Assembly (NCBI GenBank): GCA_029098225.1
Contig: JAQXNX010000011.1
Location: 1-64,000, forward strand
DNA: 64,000 bases
Source: Spirochaetales bacterium
GTDB taxonomy: Bacteria; Spirochaetota; Spirochaetia; Treponematales; Treponemataceae
Reading direction: 5' to 3'
The position numbers and the translations under genes were made by a program. Shown piece after piece: positions 40,026-48,599 of the stretch; the stretch's first letter is position 1, and each line of letters starts with the position of its first letter. The notes beneath the pieces are model-generated. The model made no database searches, had not been told where the DNA came from, and saw only the letters and a list, made by a program, of their open reading frames with translations.

Positions 40026-40889
40026 TATTTTATCAATTACAATACTGACTTCCTCAATTAGAATTCCTGTAAAGGATTCAATTTTGTCTATTATGTATTG
40101 CTGCAGTTTATGAACCTTTCCTGTAAGCTGAGTTCCAAATGGTACATCTATCATTACAATAAGACGGTAGCCACGTGAGTCAGTTTTTATTGTTATTTTT
40201 TTAATTTTTACATCCGGATCACATTCGTTAACACAGTGCATTACCATCTGGGTTAGTGCTGCTTCCGAAATTTCTATGCGGCCTTTTTTAGAAAATTCCG
40301 GCTGAACAATGGATTTTTCAATCATTTTTCCATCGGGATTTTTCTTTTTATTAAAAAGCTTATTTTTGCTGAAGAAATCCCGCATAGAATCGCTGAAAAT
40401 CTGCGGATAATTCTTTTTTACTTCGATTGAAGGAACAGGAATAACATGTTTTCCTTCAATCTGACGAGATTTTACTGCTTTTTCTATTTCTTCCTGTGTG
40501 GCAATATCTTCTATGTGAATTATTTTTTGTGGCTGAGGAAGCTGAAGACGCATTGCAATCTTCATAACCATTTTTTCTGAAGTTCCCAGAATGAGAATTT
40601 TCTTTATGTGAGTTTTTCTAAGAATTTTTGCTACAGAATCGCGGTGTTCCTTATCATCAAACAAAGCAACACGAACCGCGCCCATATAAGTCTTTTCTCG
40701 TTTTGCTGAACGGCCAGCTACAATTTTGTCATCCTGAATTAAAAGGCCATCGTCAATAATTGCGTGAATTCCATATTCTTCTGCAAGAAGTTTTGAACGG
40801 AACGATTTTCCTGTTCCGCTTTCTCCTACAAGCGCGTAAACCTGATTATGTTGAAAAAGCTGGAGAAATTTTTCTAGTCTGGAATCCAT
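39993..40889 (-). CDS. P-loop protein with C-terminal Asp23/Gls24-like domain
   Basis: 298 aa from ATG 40889; a TTG at 40907 is possible but overlaps the upstream stop. The Walker A-type loop is YALVGESGTGKSFRSKLLAEE (about residues 20-40). The middle contains KKILILGTSEKMVMKIAMRLQLPQP, and residues 205-290 (RIEISEAALTQMVMHCVNE, then VDVPFGTQLTGKVHKLQQYIIDKIESFTGI) resemble the Asp23/Gls24 (DUF322) domain. An unusual combination; function unknown. It lies 7 bp after the pseudouridine synthase gene. Confidence 0.7.
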   Translation of the reverse strand: MDSRLEKFLQLFQHNQVYALVGESGTGKSFRSKLLAEEYGIHAIIDDGLLIQDDKIVAGRSAKREKTYMGAVRVALFDDKEHRDSVAKILRKTHIKKILILGTSEKMVMKIAMRLQLPQPQKIIHIEDIATQEEIEKAVKSRQIEGKHVIPVPSIEVKKNYPQIFSDSMRDFFSKNKLFNKKKNPDGKMIEKSIVQPEFSKKGRIEISEAALTQMVMHCVNECDPDVKIKKITIKTDSRGYRLIVMIDVPFGTQLTGKVHKLQQYIIDKIESFTGILIEEVSIVIDKISKPAESRSRF

Positions 40890-40896
40890 ATTTTTA

Positions 40897-41856
40897 TTAT
40901 AATTCAAGATTTAAAGTTTTTAAAGAAAAATTGCATTCTTCAAGAAAACTTATAAAATCTGGCGCGGGTTTACATGAAATTTCCGGAGGAAGATTCAGCG
41001 GATTATCCGGAATTTCAAGTTTTTCTGCATGAAGATAAAAATTTCTTTTTAGTGAACTGATTTTTTTAGCTCCATATCGTTCATCGCCTAAAAGAGGAAT
41101 TTTATGCAGCTGTGATTGAATCCTGATTTGATGTTTTCTTCCTGTAAAAATTGAAAATCTGATTAATGTAAGGTCTAAAACAGAGTTTTTATCTTTTGAA
41201 TTTATAAATTTTCCGTAAGAAAGCGGCATTGCAATTGTTTTTGCATTTTGAGGAATTTCATCTTCCCAGCTTTGAGTTTCTGTTAATTTTCCTTCTGAAA
41301 TTCCAATATATTTCTTTTTTATTGAATGATTTTGAATTTCTTTTGTAAACCATCTGGCTCCATCTATGGTTTTAGAAAAAGCTATCAGGCCTGTAGTCTG
41401 TTTATCAAGTCTGTGAAGTGGTCCTGGAGTAAAGGAAAGTGAGTCACGAATATCTTTTTTTAAATAATCATTTACCATTTGTGTAAGATTATTTTTGCCG
41501 TCATGCACGCATATGTTATAAGGCTTGTTCAGAATTAAAATATGTTCGTTTTCAAAAACAATTATATTTTTAATATCTAAATTTGCTTTATTTTGTGAAT
41601 TATTTGTTTTCTTTTCTAATGGACTTGTTATATTCTGCGCTTCTGTTTTTTCAATAAGAAATTCTGCAATAGATATTTTATCATTTTTTTTAAGATGATA
41701 TGCAGCATCTGTCTTTTTGTCGTTTACTTTTATTAAATTTTTTCTGATTCCGCTGTAAATCTGGGGAAGTGTAAGTTCTTTTGCAAATATTCTTATTACC
41801 CGGTCAAGCCTGCGGTTCTCGTCATCCTGGCCTGCGTAAAAATCACAGAAATTCAT
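40897..41856 (-). CDS. RluA-family pseudouridine synthase
   Basis: 319 aa. An N-terminal S4 RNA-binding domain (RRLDRVIRIFAKELTLPQIYSGIRKNLIKVN) precedes a catalytic domain with GPLHRLDKQTTGLIAFSKT (catalytic Asp in HRLDK), SGRKHQIRIQ-like FTGRKHQIRIQSQL and IPLLGDERYG. Converts uridine to pseudouridine in rRNA or tRNA; the RluC/RluD split cannot be decided. Confidence 0.9.
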   Translation of the reverse strand: MNFCDFYAGQDDENRRLDRVIRIFAKELTLPQIYSGIRKNLIKVNDKKTDAAYHLKKNDKISIAEFLIEKTEAQNITSPLEKKTNNSQNKANLDIKNIIVFENEHILILNKPYNICVHDGKNNLTQMVNDYLKKDIRDSLSFTPGPLHRLDKQTTGLIAFSKTIDGARWFTKEIQNHSIKKKYIGISEGKLTETQSWEDEIPQNAKTIAMPLSYGKFINSKDKNSVLDLTLIRFSIFTGRKHQIRIQSQLHKIPLLGDERYGAKKISSLKRNFYLHAEKLEIPDNPLNLPPEISCKPAPDFISFLEECNFSLKTLNLEL

Positions 41857-41945
41857 GCATTAATGATAATAAAATTTTTAAACTATGTCTAATATTGTAA
41901 AATTCGCTGATAGATGGTAAAATTGAGTATTAAGGTTTTAAAAAT

Positions 41946-42428
41946 ATGTTGCCAACACTAAAAGAGCAGATAATTGGACTATTAAGAAATTCAATTTTTC
42001 TTTCTGTAATATTCAGCTGGTTCGGTGCGCAATTTATAAAAACTGCTATAAATCTTATTTATGGTAAAATTCATTCTTTTTATGATTTAATTGCTAATAT
42101 GCTCTGGAAAACGGGAGGAATGCCTTCCAGTCATTCGGCTCTGGTTACTTCCATGTGTACAACAATAGGTTTTAAAAACGGTTTTAATTCTGATATTTTT
42201 GTTCTGGCGCTTTGCTTTTGCGGAGTTGTTATTAGAGACGCTTTTGGAGTCAGGTTTTCCAGCGGAAAACAGGTTCAAAATTTAAATTCCTTAGGAAAGG
42301 AATTGGTAGAAAAGAAAATAATAGGAGAATACAAACCTTTAAAAGAAGTTAATGGACATACACCGATAGAAGTTTTATGCGGCTGCATAATGGGCTTTTT
42401 TGTTGGCCTTTCATTTTCTATCCTGTAG
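41946..42428 (+). CDS. Divergent PAP2-family (DUF212) membrane protein
   Basis: 160 aa with about four hydrophobic segments. The family signatures are GGMPSSHSALVTSMCTTIGF, VIRDAFGVRFSSGKQ and NGHTPIEVLCGCIMGFFVG. It is probably a membrane phosphatase-like protein acting on lipid or isoprenoid phosphates. Immediately precedes the rnf-like operon on the same strand. Confidence 0.88.
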   Translation: MLPTLKEQIIGLLRNSIFLSVIFSWFGAQFIKTAINLIYGKIHSFYDLIANMLWKTGGMPSSHSALVTSMCTTIGFKNGFNSDIFVLALCFCGVVIRDAFGVRFSSGKQVQNLNSLGKELVEKKIIGEYKPLKEVNGHTPIEVLCGCIMGFFVGLSFSIL

Positions 42429-42441
42429 TTGTAATTTTTTT

Positions 42442-43827
42442 ATGAAATTATTTTTCAAAGTTGCTGCACCAGTTATTTTTTTACTTTCAATTTTACTCAT
42501 TTTTTCATCTCGGACTATGCCTCAGGGAAAATTATGGGAAGAATATTCAGTCTTATATGTTCCGGCTAAAACTTCAGATTCTCTTGTAATTCAGGTATTT
42601 AATGAATGCGGAATTAAAAATTATGTTTCTCTTTCAAATCAATATCTTCCGGTTTCTTTAACTCCTTCTTCTTTAGAAATTTCTATGTTTAATTTAAATA
42701 AAGATGATTCTGCGTATTCATATTATAAAAACCGCGAAGCTTATTTTTTTGATAAATCAAAGAATTTCAGACTTTATTATATTCCAAAATCTCAGCAGGA
42801 AAAAATTCCTCAATGTACATATCTTTTAGAACAGAATAATATTAGCTGCGGAACTGATTCTCAGACTTCTTATCCGTATATTATTTTAATTATCCTGTGC
42901 ATTGCTGTTTTATGCCTGATTTTATTTGCAAAACGTAAAATTTTATTTGCGTTTTCTGCTGCAGCACCATTTTTATTTTTTGTATATAATCCATTTTTTC
43001 CGGTCGCTCTTTCTTCCGTTTTAATTCTTTTAATCTGCTTTTATATTGCAAAATTATGGAATAGAGAAGGCTGTTTTATAACTCTAACTCATCAGTATCA
43101 TCTTTTTACATTGCTTGTACTGGCATTTGTAACAGCTTTTTCCTGCGGATTTAAAGTTGGAATTATGAGTCTTTTACTTCTTGTAAGTGAGGCTTCGTAT
43201 TTTTATACATATTACAGCATTGAAAGCTTTTTAAGAAATAAGAGACTGTTTGTTCCTGTCCTTATTAAACCTGCTCGATTAATTTCTCTTAAAGACAATA
43301 AAATAAAATATTCATTTTTATCTTTATCTGCCTGTTCAATTTTTGTAGTTGCTGTATTTTTTCTTTCTTCTGCTTCTTCTGTCAGTTCAAATTTTTCTAA
43401 GGTTTTGCTTCCTTCAAATTCTTCTGCCGATGAAAAATTAGTTCAGTTTGAAGATTATTATAACTGGATGTGGAATATTAAATCTTATCCATACCGTTCT
43501 TTAAATTCTCAGAATGATAGAAATGATATTATAGAATTTCCGACATATTCAGAAGATAATGGAAAAATATATGAATCTAAACAGATAATGGTTTACAACC
43601 AGAGCTTTAAGGATTCTGTTTATGAGCAGATAGATGCTCTTCCATTTAATGCCATAGAAAAAGTATTGAAGTCTGAAGGAAAGGATTTTTCCGGCGGATA
43701 CAAATCTTCTGATACGCATCAAACTTCATTATTTAGCATAATTCTTATGATTATTTGCATTTTTGTATTACTTTTTATTTATTTTTTCATTATTATAGAT
43801 ACCCGTAATAAAAGGATTCGTGCATGA
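42442..43827 (+). CDS. Membrane protein at the head of the rnf-like operon
   Basis: 461 aa from ATG 42442 (MKLFFKVAAP); no good ribosome binding site is visible. N-terminal helix, a periplasmic domain (about residues 30-150), a cluster of about six to seven helices (160-325), a second soluble stretch with NWMWNIKSYPYRSLNSQND, and a C-terminal helix. No family recognised. Its stop overlaps the rnfC start by 4 bp, so it is co-translated with the operon and may be a Treponema-specific accessory subunit. Confidence 0.7.
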   Translation: MKLFFKVAAPVIFLLSILLIFSSRTMPQGKLWEEYSVLYVPAKTSDSLVIQVFNECGIKNYVSLSNQYLPVSLTPSSLEISMFNLNKDDSAYSYYKNREAYFFDKSKNFRLYYIPKSQQEKIPQCTYLLEQNNISCGTDSQTSYPYIILIILCIAVLCLILFAKRKILFAFSAAAPFLFFVYNPFFPVALSSVLILLICFYIAKLWNREGCFITLTHQYHLFTLLVLAFVTAFSCGFKVGIMSLLLLVSEASYFYTYYSIESFLRNKRLFVPVLIKPARLISLKDNKIKYSFLSLSACSIFVVAVFFLSSASSVSSNFSKVLLPSNSSADEKLVQFEDYYNWMWNIKSYPYRSLNSQNDRNDIIEFPTYSEDNGKIYESKQIMVYNQSFKDSVYEQIDALPFNAIEKVLKSEGKDFSGGYKSSDTHQTSLFSIILMIICIFVLLFIYFFIIIDTRNKRIRA

Positions 43828-45125
43828 CTGTAAATAACACGAACGTTGTTTCTAACATAAAAAATTATATTGATACTCAAAATGCTTTTTTGCCTTCTGT
43901 TGTTCATATTCCTCTTGAACAGGAAAATGATGTAGATTTTTTGCTTTGTGTTAAACCTGGCGATGTTGTAAAGGAAGGACAGGTAATTGCAAATGGTTCA
44001 GGAGATTTTGTGTCTTCTTGTATTCATTCTTCGGTGCCTGGAATTGTAGAAAAAATTGAGCCTTCATTTCTTCCAAATGGAAAACAGGGAAAATGCATTG
44101 ATATAAGAACAAAAGGTTCGTTTTCTTTTCTTGGACATAAAACAAAAGAGATACAAGTTGAATATCTTTCTCCCGCATCTATTGTTAATTCAATTGCGGA
44201 AATGGGAATTATAAATACTTTCCGAACTGATAATCCTAAAAATCTTTTTGGGCAGCTGAATAACAAAAAATGCAATTCTATTATTGTTCGACTTTTTGAT
44301 GATGAACCTGAACGACTCACAGATTCTTTAATTTCAAAATTTTATTTAGATGAAGTTATAAAGGGAAGTGAAGTTCTTGCTAAGGTTTGCGATGCTGAAA
44401 ATATAGTTTTTGTTTTAGATTTATCTTTTAATATAAACGAGGTTTTATCAAAGATTACTCAAAAGAATTATAAGCTTTTAAAAGTAAATATTAAAAAATA
44501 TCCTTTTGGAGATAAAAATCAGATTTTAAAAACCTTTGAAAAAGATCAGACTAAGAAAAAGACAGATTATTCAATTTCTGAAAATGATTTATTTGTAGAT
44601 TCTTCTACAGCTTACGATGTTTATAATGGAATTGTATGTAACACGCCTTGTGTAAGCCGTAACGTTACTTTTTCAGGAAACTGTCTTTATTCTTCGTGTA
44701 TGCTTAATGTTAGAATTGGAACTTCTATTCGCGAGATTATTGGTCAGATTGGTGGATTTTCTAAAAAGCCTGCAGGTGTAATTATAAACGGAAGCTTTCT
44801 TGGAAATTCCTTGCAAAGTCTTGATACTCCGATTACAAAATATACAAAATCGGTAAAAGTAATTTCTTCGGTAAAGTTTACTGATAATAATATTTATAGT
44901 TGTATTAATTGCGGATGTTGCCGCGACGCTTGTCCGCAAAAACTTCTTCCTGATGTTTTATATATGAGCATTTCAGATAATTCTCAATTACCTGAATATA
45001 TAGTTCAAAGTGCATTAAAATGTACGGCTTGTGCAGTTTGTAATTGTGTGTGTCCTTCAAGGCTTCCTTTAAGTCATACAATTGAAGTTTTAAAAAATAA
45101 AATAAAGGAAGAAGGAGGTAACTGA
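43824..45125 (+). CDS. rnfC: RnfC-like subunit without the NADH-site motif
   Basis: 433 aa. Two 4Fe-4S motifs near the C-terminus (CINCGCCRDACPQKLLP and CTACAVCNCVCPSRLPL), an SLBB-type middle region (TSIREIIGQIGGFSKKPAGVIINGSFLG), and a barrel-sandwich N-terminus (VKPGDVVKEGQVIAN). The glycine-rich GGAGFPT motif that binds NADH/FMN in RnfC and Nqo1 is absent; the aligned stretch reads IAEMGIINTFRTDNPKN. Electron input may therefore not be NADH. Overlaps both neighbours by a few bases. Confidence 0.8.
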   Translation: MTVNNTNVVSNIKNYIDTQNAFLPSVVHIPLEQENDVDFLLCVKPGDVVKEGQVIANGSGDFVSSCIHSSVPGIVEKIEPSFLPNGKQGKCIDIRTKGSFSFLGHKTKEIQVEYLSPASIVNSIAEMGIINTFRTDNPKNLFGQLNNKKCNSIIVRLFDDEPERLTDSLISKFYLDEVIKGSEVLAKVCDAENIVFVLDLSFNINEVLSKITQKNYKLLKVNIKKYPFGDKNQILKTFEKDQTKKKTDYSISENDLFVDSSTAYDVYNGIVCNTPCVSRNVTFSGNCLYSSCMLNVRIGTSIREIIGQIGGFSKKPAGVIINGSFLGNSLQSLDTPITKYTKSVKVISSVKFTDNNIYSCINCGCCRDACPQKLLPDVLYMSISDNSQLPEYIVQSALKCTACAVCNCVCPSRLPLSHTIEVLKNKIKEEGGN

Positions 45126-46201
45126 TGAAGAATAATCAAAAGAAAGTTATGAATATAAATAACAGATTATATTCTACAAGTCCTTTTATATTTTCTAAGC
45201 CTTCTATTTCTGAAATCTCTATAAGAATTCTTATCCTGCTTTCTGTCCAGATTTTTATGCTGCTTATAACAAAAAGCTATGCTTCTTTTACGCTTGTTTT
45301 ATGTACTCTCTTAGGAAGTCTTGCCGCAGCCTCATTAAATTTTTTAATTTATAAAGAGCAGCCTTACAATATTCTTGCAATTACAATTCAGGGAATTTTA
45401 ATAGGCTTATTTTTGCCTTCTTCTTATCCGCCAGTTGCAGCATTTTTTATTACTTTTGCAACTCTTTTTATCTCCCGGGCTATTGTTTTTAAAAATATAA
45501 ATTCCTGGATTAATATGGTTTCTGTAACACTTATTATTTTCTGGTGTATAGGTAGAAATTATTTTCCTGATTTTAATATCACAAAAGATATTCTTGTTTT
45601 AAAGAATCCTTCAAATTATCTTTCTCAAGCTTCTGTTTTTCCTGTTTATGGTTTTGATAGTTCAATAACTGCTTTTCTCAATACAAGACTTTTTTCGTTT
45701 ATTAAAGTAAATATTCCTGAAGGATATATATCTTTGCTTTGGGATACTTCGAGTGTAATTCCGGCATTCCGTTTTAATTTAATTACAATTTTATCTTCAA
45801 TTATTCTATTTGCAGATGGAGCCTTTTCTCTTATAATCCCCGGAGTATTCACAGCTGTTTACGCCATTCTTATAAGATTATTTTCTCCGCTTATTTTTGG
45901 CGGTGTATTTAATCAGGGAGATATAATTCTTGCATTATGTACGAGTGGAACTCTATTTTCGGCCGTATTCGTTATTCAATGGTTTGGAACTGTTCCCGAA
46001 ACTCACTGGGGAAAAATTCTTATGGGATTATTTGAAGGAATTGTTGCATTCTTTATAATAGGTGCCGGAACTTCTTCTATAGGTATGGTTTATACAATTC
46101 TGTTTGGAAATGTTTTTGGTATGATGCTTCGTCTTGTAGAAGAAAAACAGAGCTTCAGACGAATTAATAAAATTATAGGGCAGGCTATAAATGTCAGATA
46201 A
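45125..46201 (+). CDS. rnfD: RnfD-like membrane subunit
   Basis: 358 aa with eight or more hydrophobic helices. Recognisable RnfD/NqrB parts are ILAITIQGILIGLFLPSSYPP, the NIPEGYISLLWDTSS loop and PLIFGGVFNQGDIILALCTSGTLFSAVFVIQWFGTVPETHWGKI near the end. The covalent-FMN motif (normally S-G-A-T) is not evident; the aligned loop reads GFDSSITAFLN. It starts one base before the rnfC end. Confidence 0.78.
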   Translation: MKNNQKKVMNINNRLYSTSPFIFSKPSISEISIRILILLSVQIFMLLITKSYASFTLVLCTLLGSLAAASLNFLIYKEQPYNILAITIQGILIGLFLPSSYPPVAAFFITFATLFISRAIVFKNINSWINMVSVTLIIFWCIGRNYFPDFNITKDILVLKNPSNYLSQASVFPVYGFDSSITAFLNTRLFSFIKVNIPEGYISLLWDTSSVIPAFRFNLITILSSIILFADGAFSLIIPGVFTAVYAILIRLFSPLIFGGVFNQGDIILALCTSGTLFSAVFVIQWFGTVPETHWGKILMGLFEGIVAFFIIGAGTSSIGMVYTILFGNVFGMMLRLVEEKQSFRRINKIIGQAINVR

Positions 46202-46679
46202 AATGGCTAAAATTTCTAATAAAGATTTTTTCATTAAATATGGAATTCTCGTTGGAGTTATCACCGTTTTGTTTTTCTTTATGTTTTACACTGTAAAATT
46301 ATCTAACAAATCGTGGAATAAATATCTCAGATCAAATATAGAAATTACTCTTGAAGAAAATGAACCAAATACATGGACTATTGATAATCCTATAAAAATA
46401 AATAATTCATTTTCAATGAATGCTGCCGGTTTTGATGTAAGAAACCGCAAAAATGGAGAAACAAGAAAAGCCATAATAATCCGTGTTCAGTCAATTTATG
46501 GTCCTCTTGCTGCTGTTTTTACTGTTTCTAAATCTGGCGAGGTTTATTTTTCAGGTTATTCTTCAGTTCACAGTCGGGTTCTTAATCAGTTGAACAGCGA
46601 TGTTTTAAATAAAAAACTTGAATACTGGAAAGAAAAAATTCCATACATTCTGGAACTTTCTCCTAAAGGAGAGTTTTAA
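46191..46679 (+). CDS. rnfG: RnfG-position protein lacking the flavinylation motif
   Basis: 162 aa: one N-terminal helix (about residues 15-34) and a periplasmic domain. Gene order (C-D-G-E-A-B) makes it RnfG. The SGAT-type threonine used for covalent FMN attachment by ApbE is not found, and the domain (FSMNAAGFDVRNRKNGETRKAIII, YGPLAAVFTVSKSGEVYFSGYSS) is only weakly FMN-binding-like. Overlaps rnfD by 11 bp. Assignment rests mainly on context. Confidence 0.6.
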   Translation: MSDKMAKISNKDFFIKYGILVGVITVLFFFMFYTVKLSNKSWNKYLRSNIEITLEENEPNTWTIDNPIKINNSFSMNAAGFDVRNRKNGETRKAIIIRVQSIYGPLAAVFTVSKSGEVYFSGYSSVHSRVLNQLNSDVLNKKLEYWKEKIPYILELSPKGEF

Positions 46680-46681
46680 TT

Positions 46682-47308
46682 ATGAGTAAAAATAATCTTT
46701 ATAAATTTTTCCCATTATATCTTATGATGCTTGTACCTGTTCCGGGACGTTTTGTATATGGGTTTACAATTATTTTAGAATTCCTTCTTTTAATAACAGT
46801 TGGAATTTTAATGAATTATTTGACAATAAAATTAAATTTTGGACAGATGCGTTCTGTTGTTATTTTAATGACTCTAATTTCCTTTACCATTTTTTTCCGG
46901 CAGATAATTGTAATGCTTTGTCCTGAAGTAGCCCTTGTTTTAGGATTTATTTTTTATTTTCCTACAACTTCGGTCCTTTTAATCGGAATAATATTCGGGC
47001 AGAATAATCTTACCTTGCTGCAAAGCTTGAGAAAAAATTTAATTGAATGTTCGTTATTTGCAATCTTTGGATTTATTTTCTTTTTATTCAGAGATATTGC
47101 AGGTTGGGGGACTTTTACATTTTTTGGGGAAGGGCATAAAATCCGCGAATTCCTGATTTTGAATACAAACGGAGTTGGAATTTTTACATTCTTTGCTTCT
47201 ATTCCAGGTTCACTTATTCTTGGCGGAATTTTCATTTTCCTTATGATTCTTCTTCGCGAGCGTATTCAGATTTTTAAGAATATGGAGGCTCAGAATGATT
47301 TACGGTAA
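46682..47308 (+). CDS. rnfE: RnfE-like membrane subunit
   Basis: 208 aa, about six hydrophobic helices, in the rnfE position. The family normally has a GLCP-type Cys in the first helix and an NC pair later that bind an intramembrane [2Fe-2S] cluster. Here the first region reads LMMLVPVPGRF and the second TSVLLIGIIFGQ, without cysteines. A Cys elsewhere (VMLCPEVALV) does not fit the pattern. Overlaps rnfA by 14 bp. Confidence 0.65.
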   Translation: MSKNNLYKFFPLYLMMLVPVPGRFVYGFTIILEFLLLITVGILMNYLTIKLNFGQMRSVVILMTLISFTIFFRQIIVMLCPEVALVLGFIFYFPTTSVLLIGIIFGQNNLTLLQSLRKNLIECSLFAIFGFIFFLFRDIAGWGTFTFFGEGHKIREFLILNTNGVGIFTFFASIPGSLILGGIFIFLMILLRERIQIFKNMEAQNDLR

Positions 47309-47858
47309 GATGCTTCTGTATTATTCCATTTTTGCTTCTGCTGTTTTAATTTATGGAATTGGTCTTTCGCGAATAGTTGAACTTCCTGTTTCAAAATTAA
47401 GAAGTCCGCTTTTTTATGTTAAAGCTGTGATTAGTATTCTTTCTACTTCGTTATTAAGCTGGATTGTTACCAGAAATATTTTATTACCGCTTGGAATTAT
47501 TGAACTTTTTCCTTTTATTGCATTTTTAATTTTTATTGGAATTAATGCCTTTTTAGAATCACTGGTTAGAATTACTACAGGAACTTCTACTGTTGAATTT
47601 TCAGTTTCTTTTATTATAGTAATTCTTTCTATTCTGGAAAGTTCTTCAATTCTTGATTCTCTTATGATTTGTTTAAGCTGTTTCCTTTCTCTCTTAACTA
47701 TAACTCCTTTATGTTTGATTTTTAAGAAAAGATTTTGTTCAAACGGAACAAAGCTTTCTGATTCATTTTTTTCAGTCTTTTTGATTTTCCTTGGTTGTAT
47801 AATTCTTTTATTTTCTATTTGGGATATTGGATGGCTTAATAAAGGAGTTTTAAAATGA
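47295..47858 (+). CDS. rnfA: RnfA-like membrane subunit
   Basis: 187 aa, about six hydrophobic helices. The middle (ILLPLGIIELFPFIAFLIFIGINAFLESLVRI) matches the RnfA/NqrE pattern. The two cluster-binding cysteines of canonical RnfA (in GICP and TNC) are missing: the first region reads GIGLSRIVELPVSKLRSP, and neither later motif is present. Start and end overlap neighbours, indicating tight coupling. Confidence 0.68.
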   Translation: MIYGKMLLYYSIFASAVLIYGIGLSRIVELPVSKLRSPLFYVKAVISILSTSLLSWIVTRNILLPLGIIELFPFIAFLIFIGINAFLESLVRITTGTSTVEFSVSFIIVILSILESSSILDSLMICLSCFLSLLTITPLCLIFKKRFCSNGTKLSDSFFSVFLIFLGCIILLFSIWDIGWLNKGVLK

Positions 47859-48499
47859 TTTTAAGAATAATTCTTTTGATTTTAATAATTCTTGCTCTTG
47901 CTATTCTGATTGCATTTTCTTTTTATATGCTTTTGCCTTCTATTTCAAAAACAAATACGGCGCATGGCGAAGATCCTGTAATTTCTTTTGTTGAATTGAA
48001 TTATCATTTTCCTATGAATAAATCTCCTGAGGTTACAAATAAAAAAGCTGTAGTTATGTGTCATATTCACAAAGAATTTTCTTTAGCCAGACCTCAAATT
48101 AATGAAGCTCATACCTGTTTAATGGAAAAGTCTTTGCGAGGTTCTGGAGTAGATTGTGCATATGCCTGCATTGGTCTTGGAGATTGTGTTAAGGTTTGTT
48201 TTCAAAAGGCAATTTCCTTAAAGAATAATACTGCAGTTATTAACCGTAATCTCTGTTGTGGTTGTGGAAGCTGTATTGATGTCTGTCCGCAAAAAATAAT
48301 TAAGCTTGTTCCAAAAAATGAAAATGTTTCTGTAACATGTGCTGCCGCATTAAACGGTATTGCAGATTCTTCCTGCAAAACCGAAAGCCTGGAAAAAAAT
48401 CAATATATAACAAAAAAAGGCTTTAAAATATGGGAGTTTTGTTATAGAATAATAAAAAAGATAAATTTATTTCTAAATTCAATTTCAGGAAATCAGTAA
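47855..48499 (+). CDS. rnfB: RnfB-like ferredoxin subunit, shortened
   Basis: 214 aa: N-terminal helix (about residues 3-25), then two 4Fe-4S motifs (CAYACIGLGDCVKVCFQKAI and CCGCGSCIDVCPQKII). The cubane-binding CGxCG domain that normally follows the helix is absent; the corresponding region has only an isolated MCHIHKEF. Last gene of the operon. Confidence 0.75.
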   Translation: MILRIILLILIILALAILIAFSFYMLLPSISKTNTAHGEDPVISFVELNYHFPMNKSPEVTNKKAVVMCHIHKEFSLARPQINEAHTCLMEKSLRGSGVDCAYACIGLGDCVKVCFQKAISLKNNTAVINRNLCCGCGSCIDVCPQKIIKLVPKNENVSVTCAAALNGIADSSCKTESLEKNQYITKKGFKIWEFCYRIIKKINLFLNSISGNQ

Positions 48500-48599
48500 A
48501 TTTTTTCTGAATAAAAAATTTAAAAAATCTGAATAGTCTAGGGGAGACTAGAAGCGAGGAGAAAATTTTCGGATCGGGTGGGAGTCTGATGCGATTAAG

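Noticed and set aside
48500..48599. Possible small gene or RNA upstream of the GH57-like gene
   Set aside because: Only a short AGTCT/AGACT hairpin and purine-rich sequence before the ATG; no ORF or promoter to support a call.
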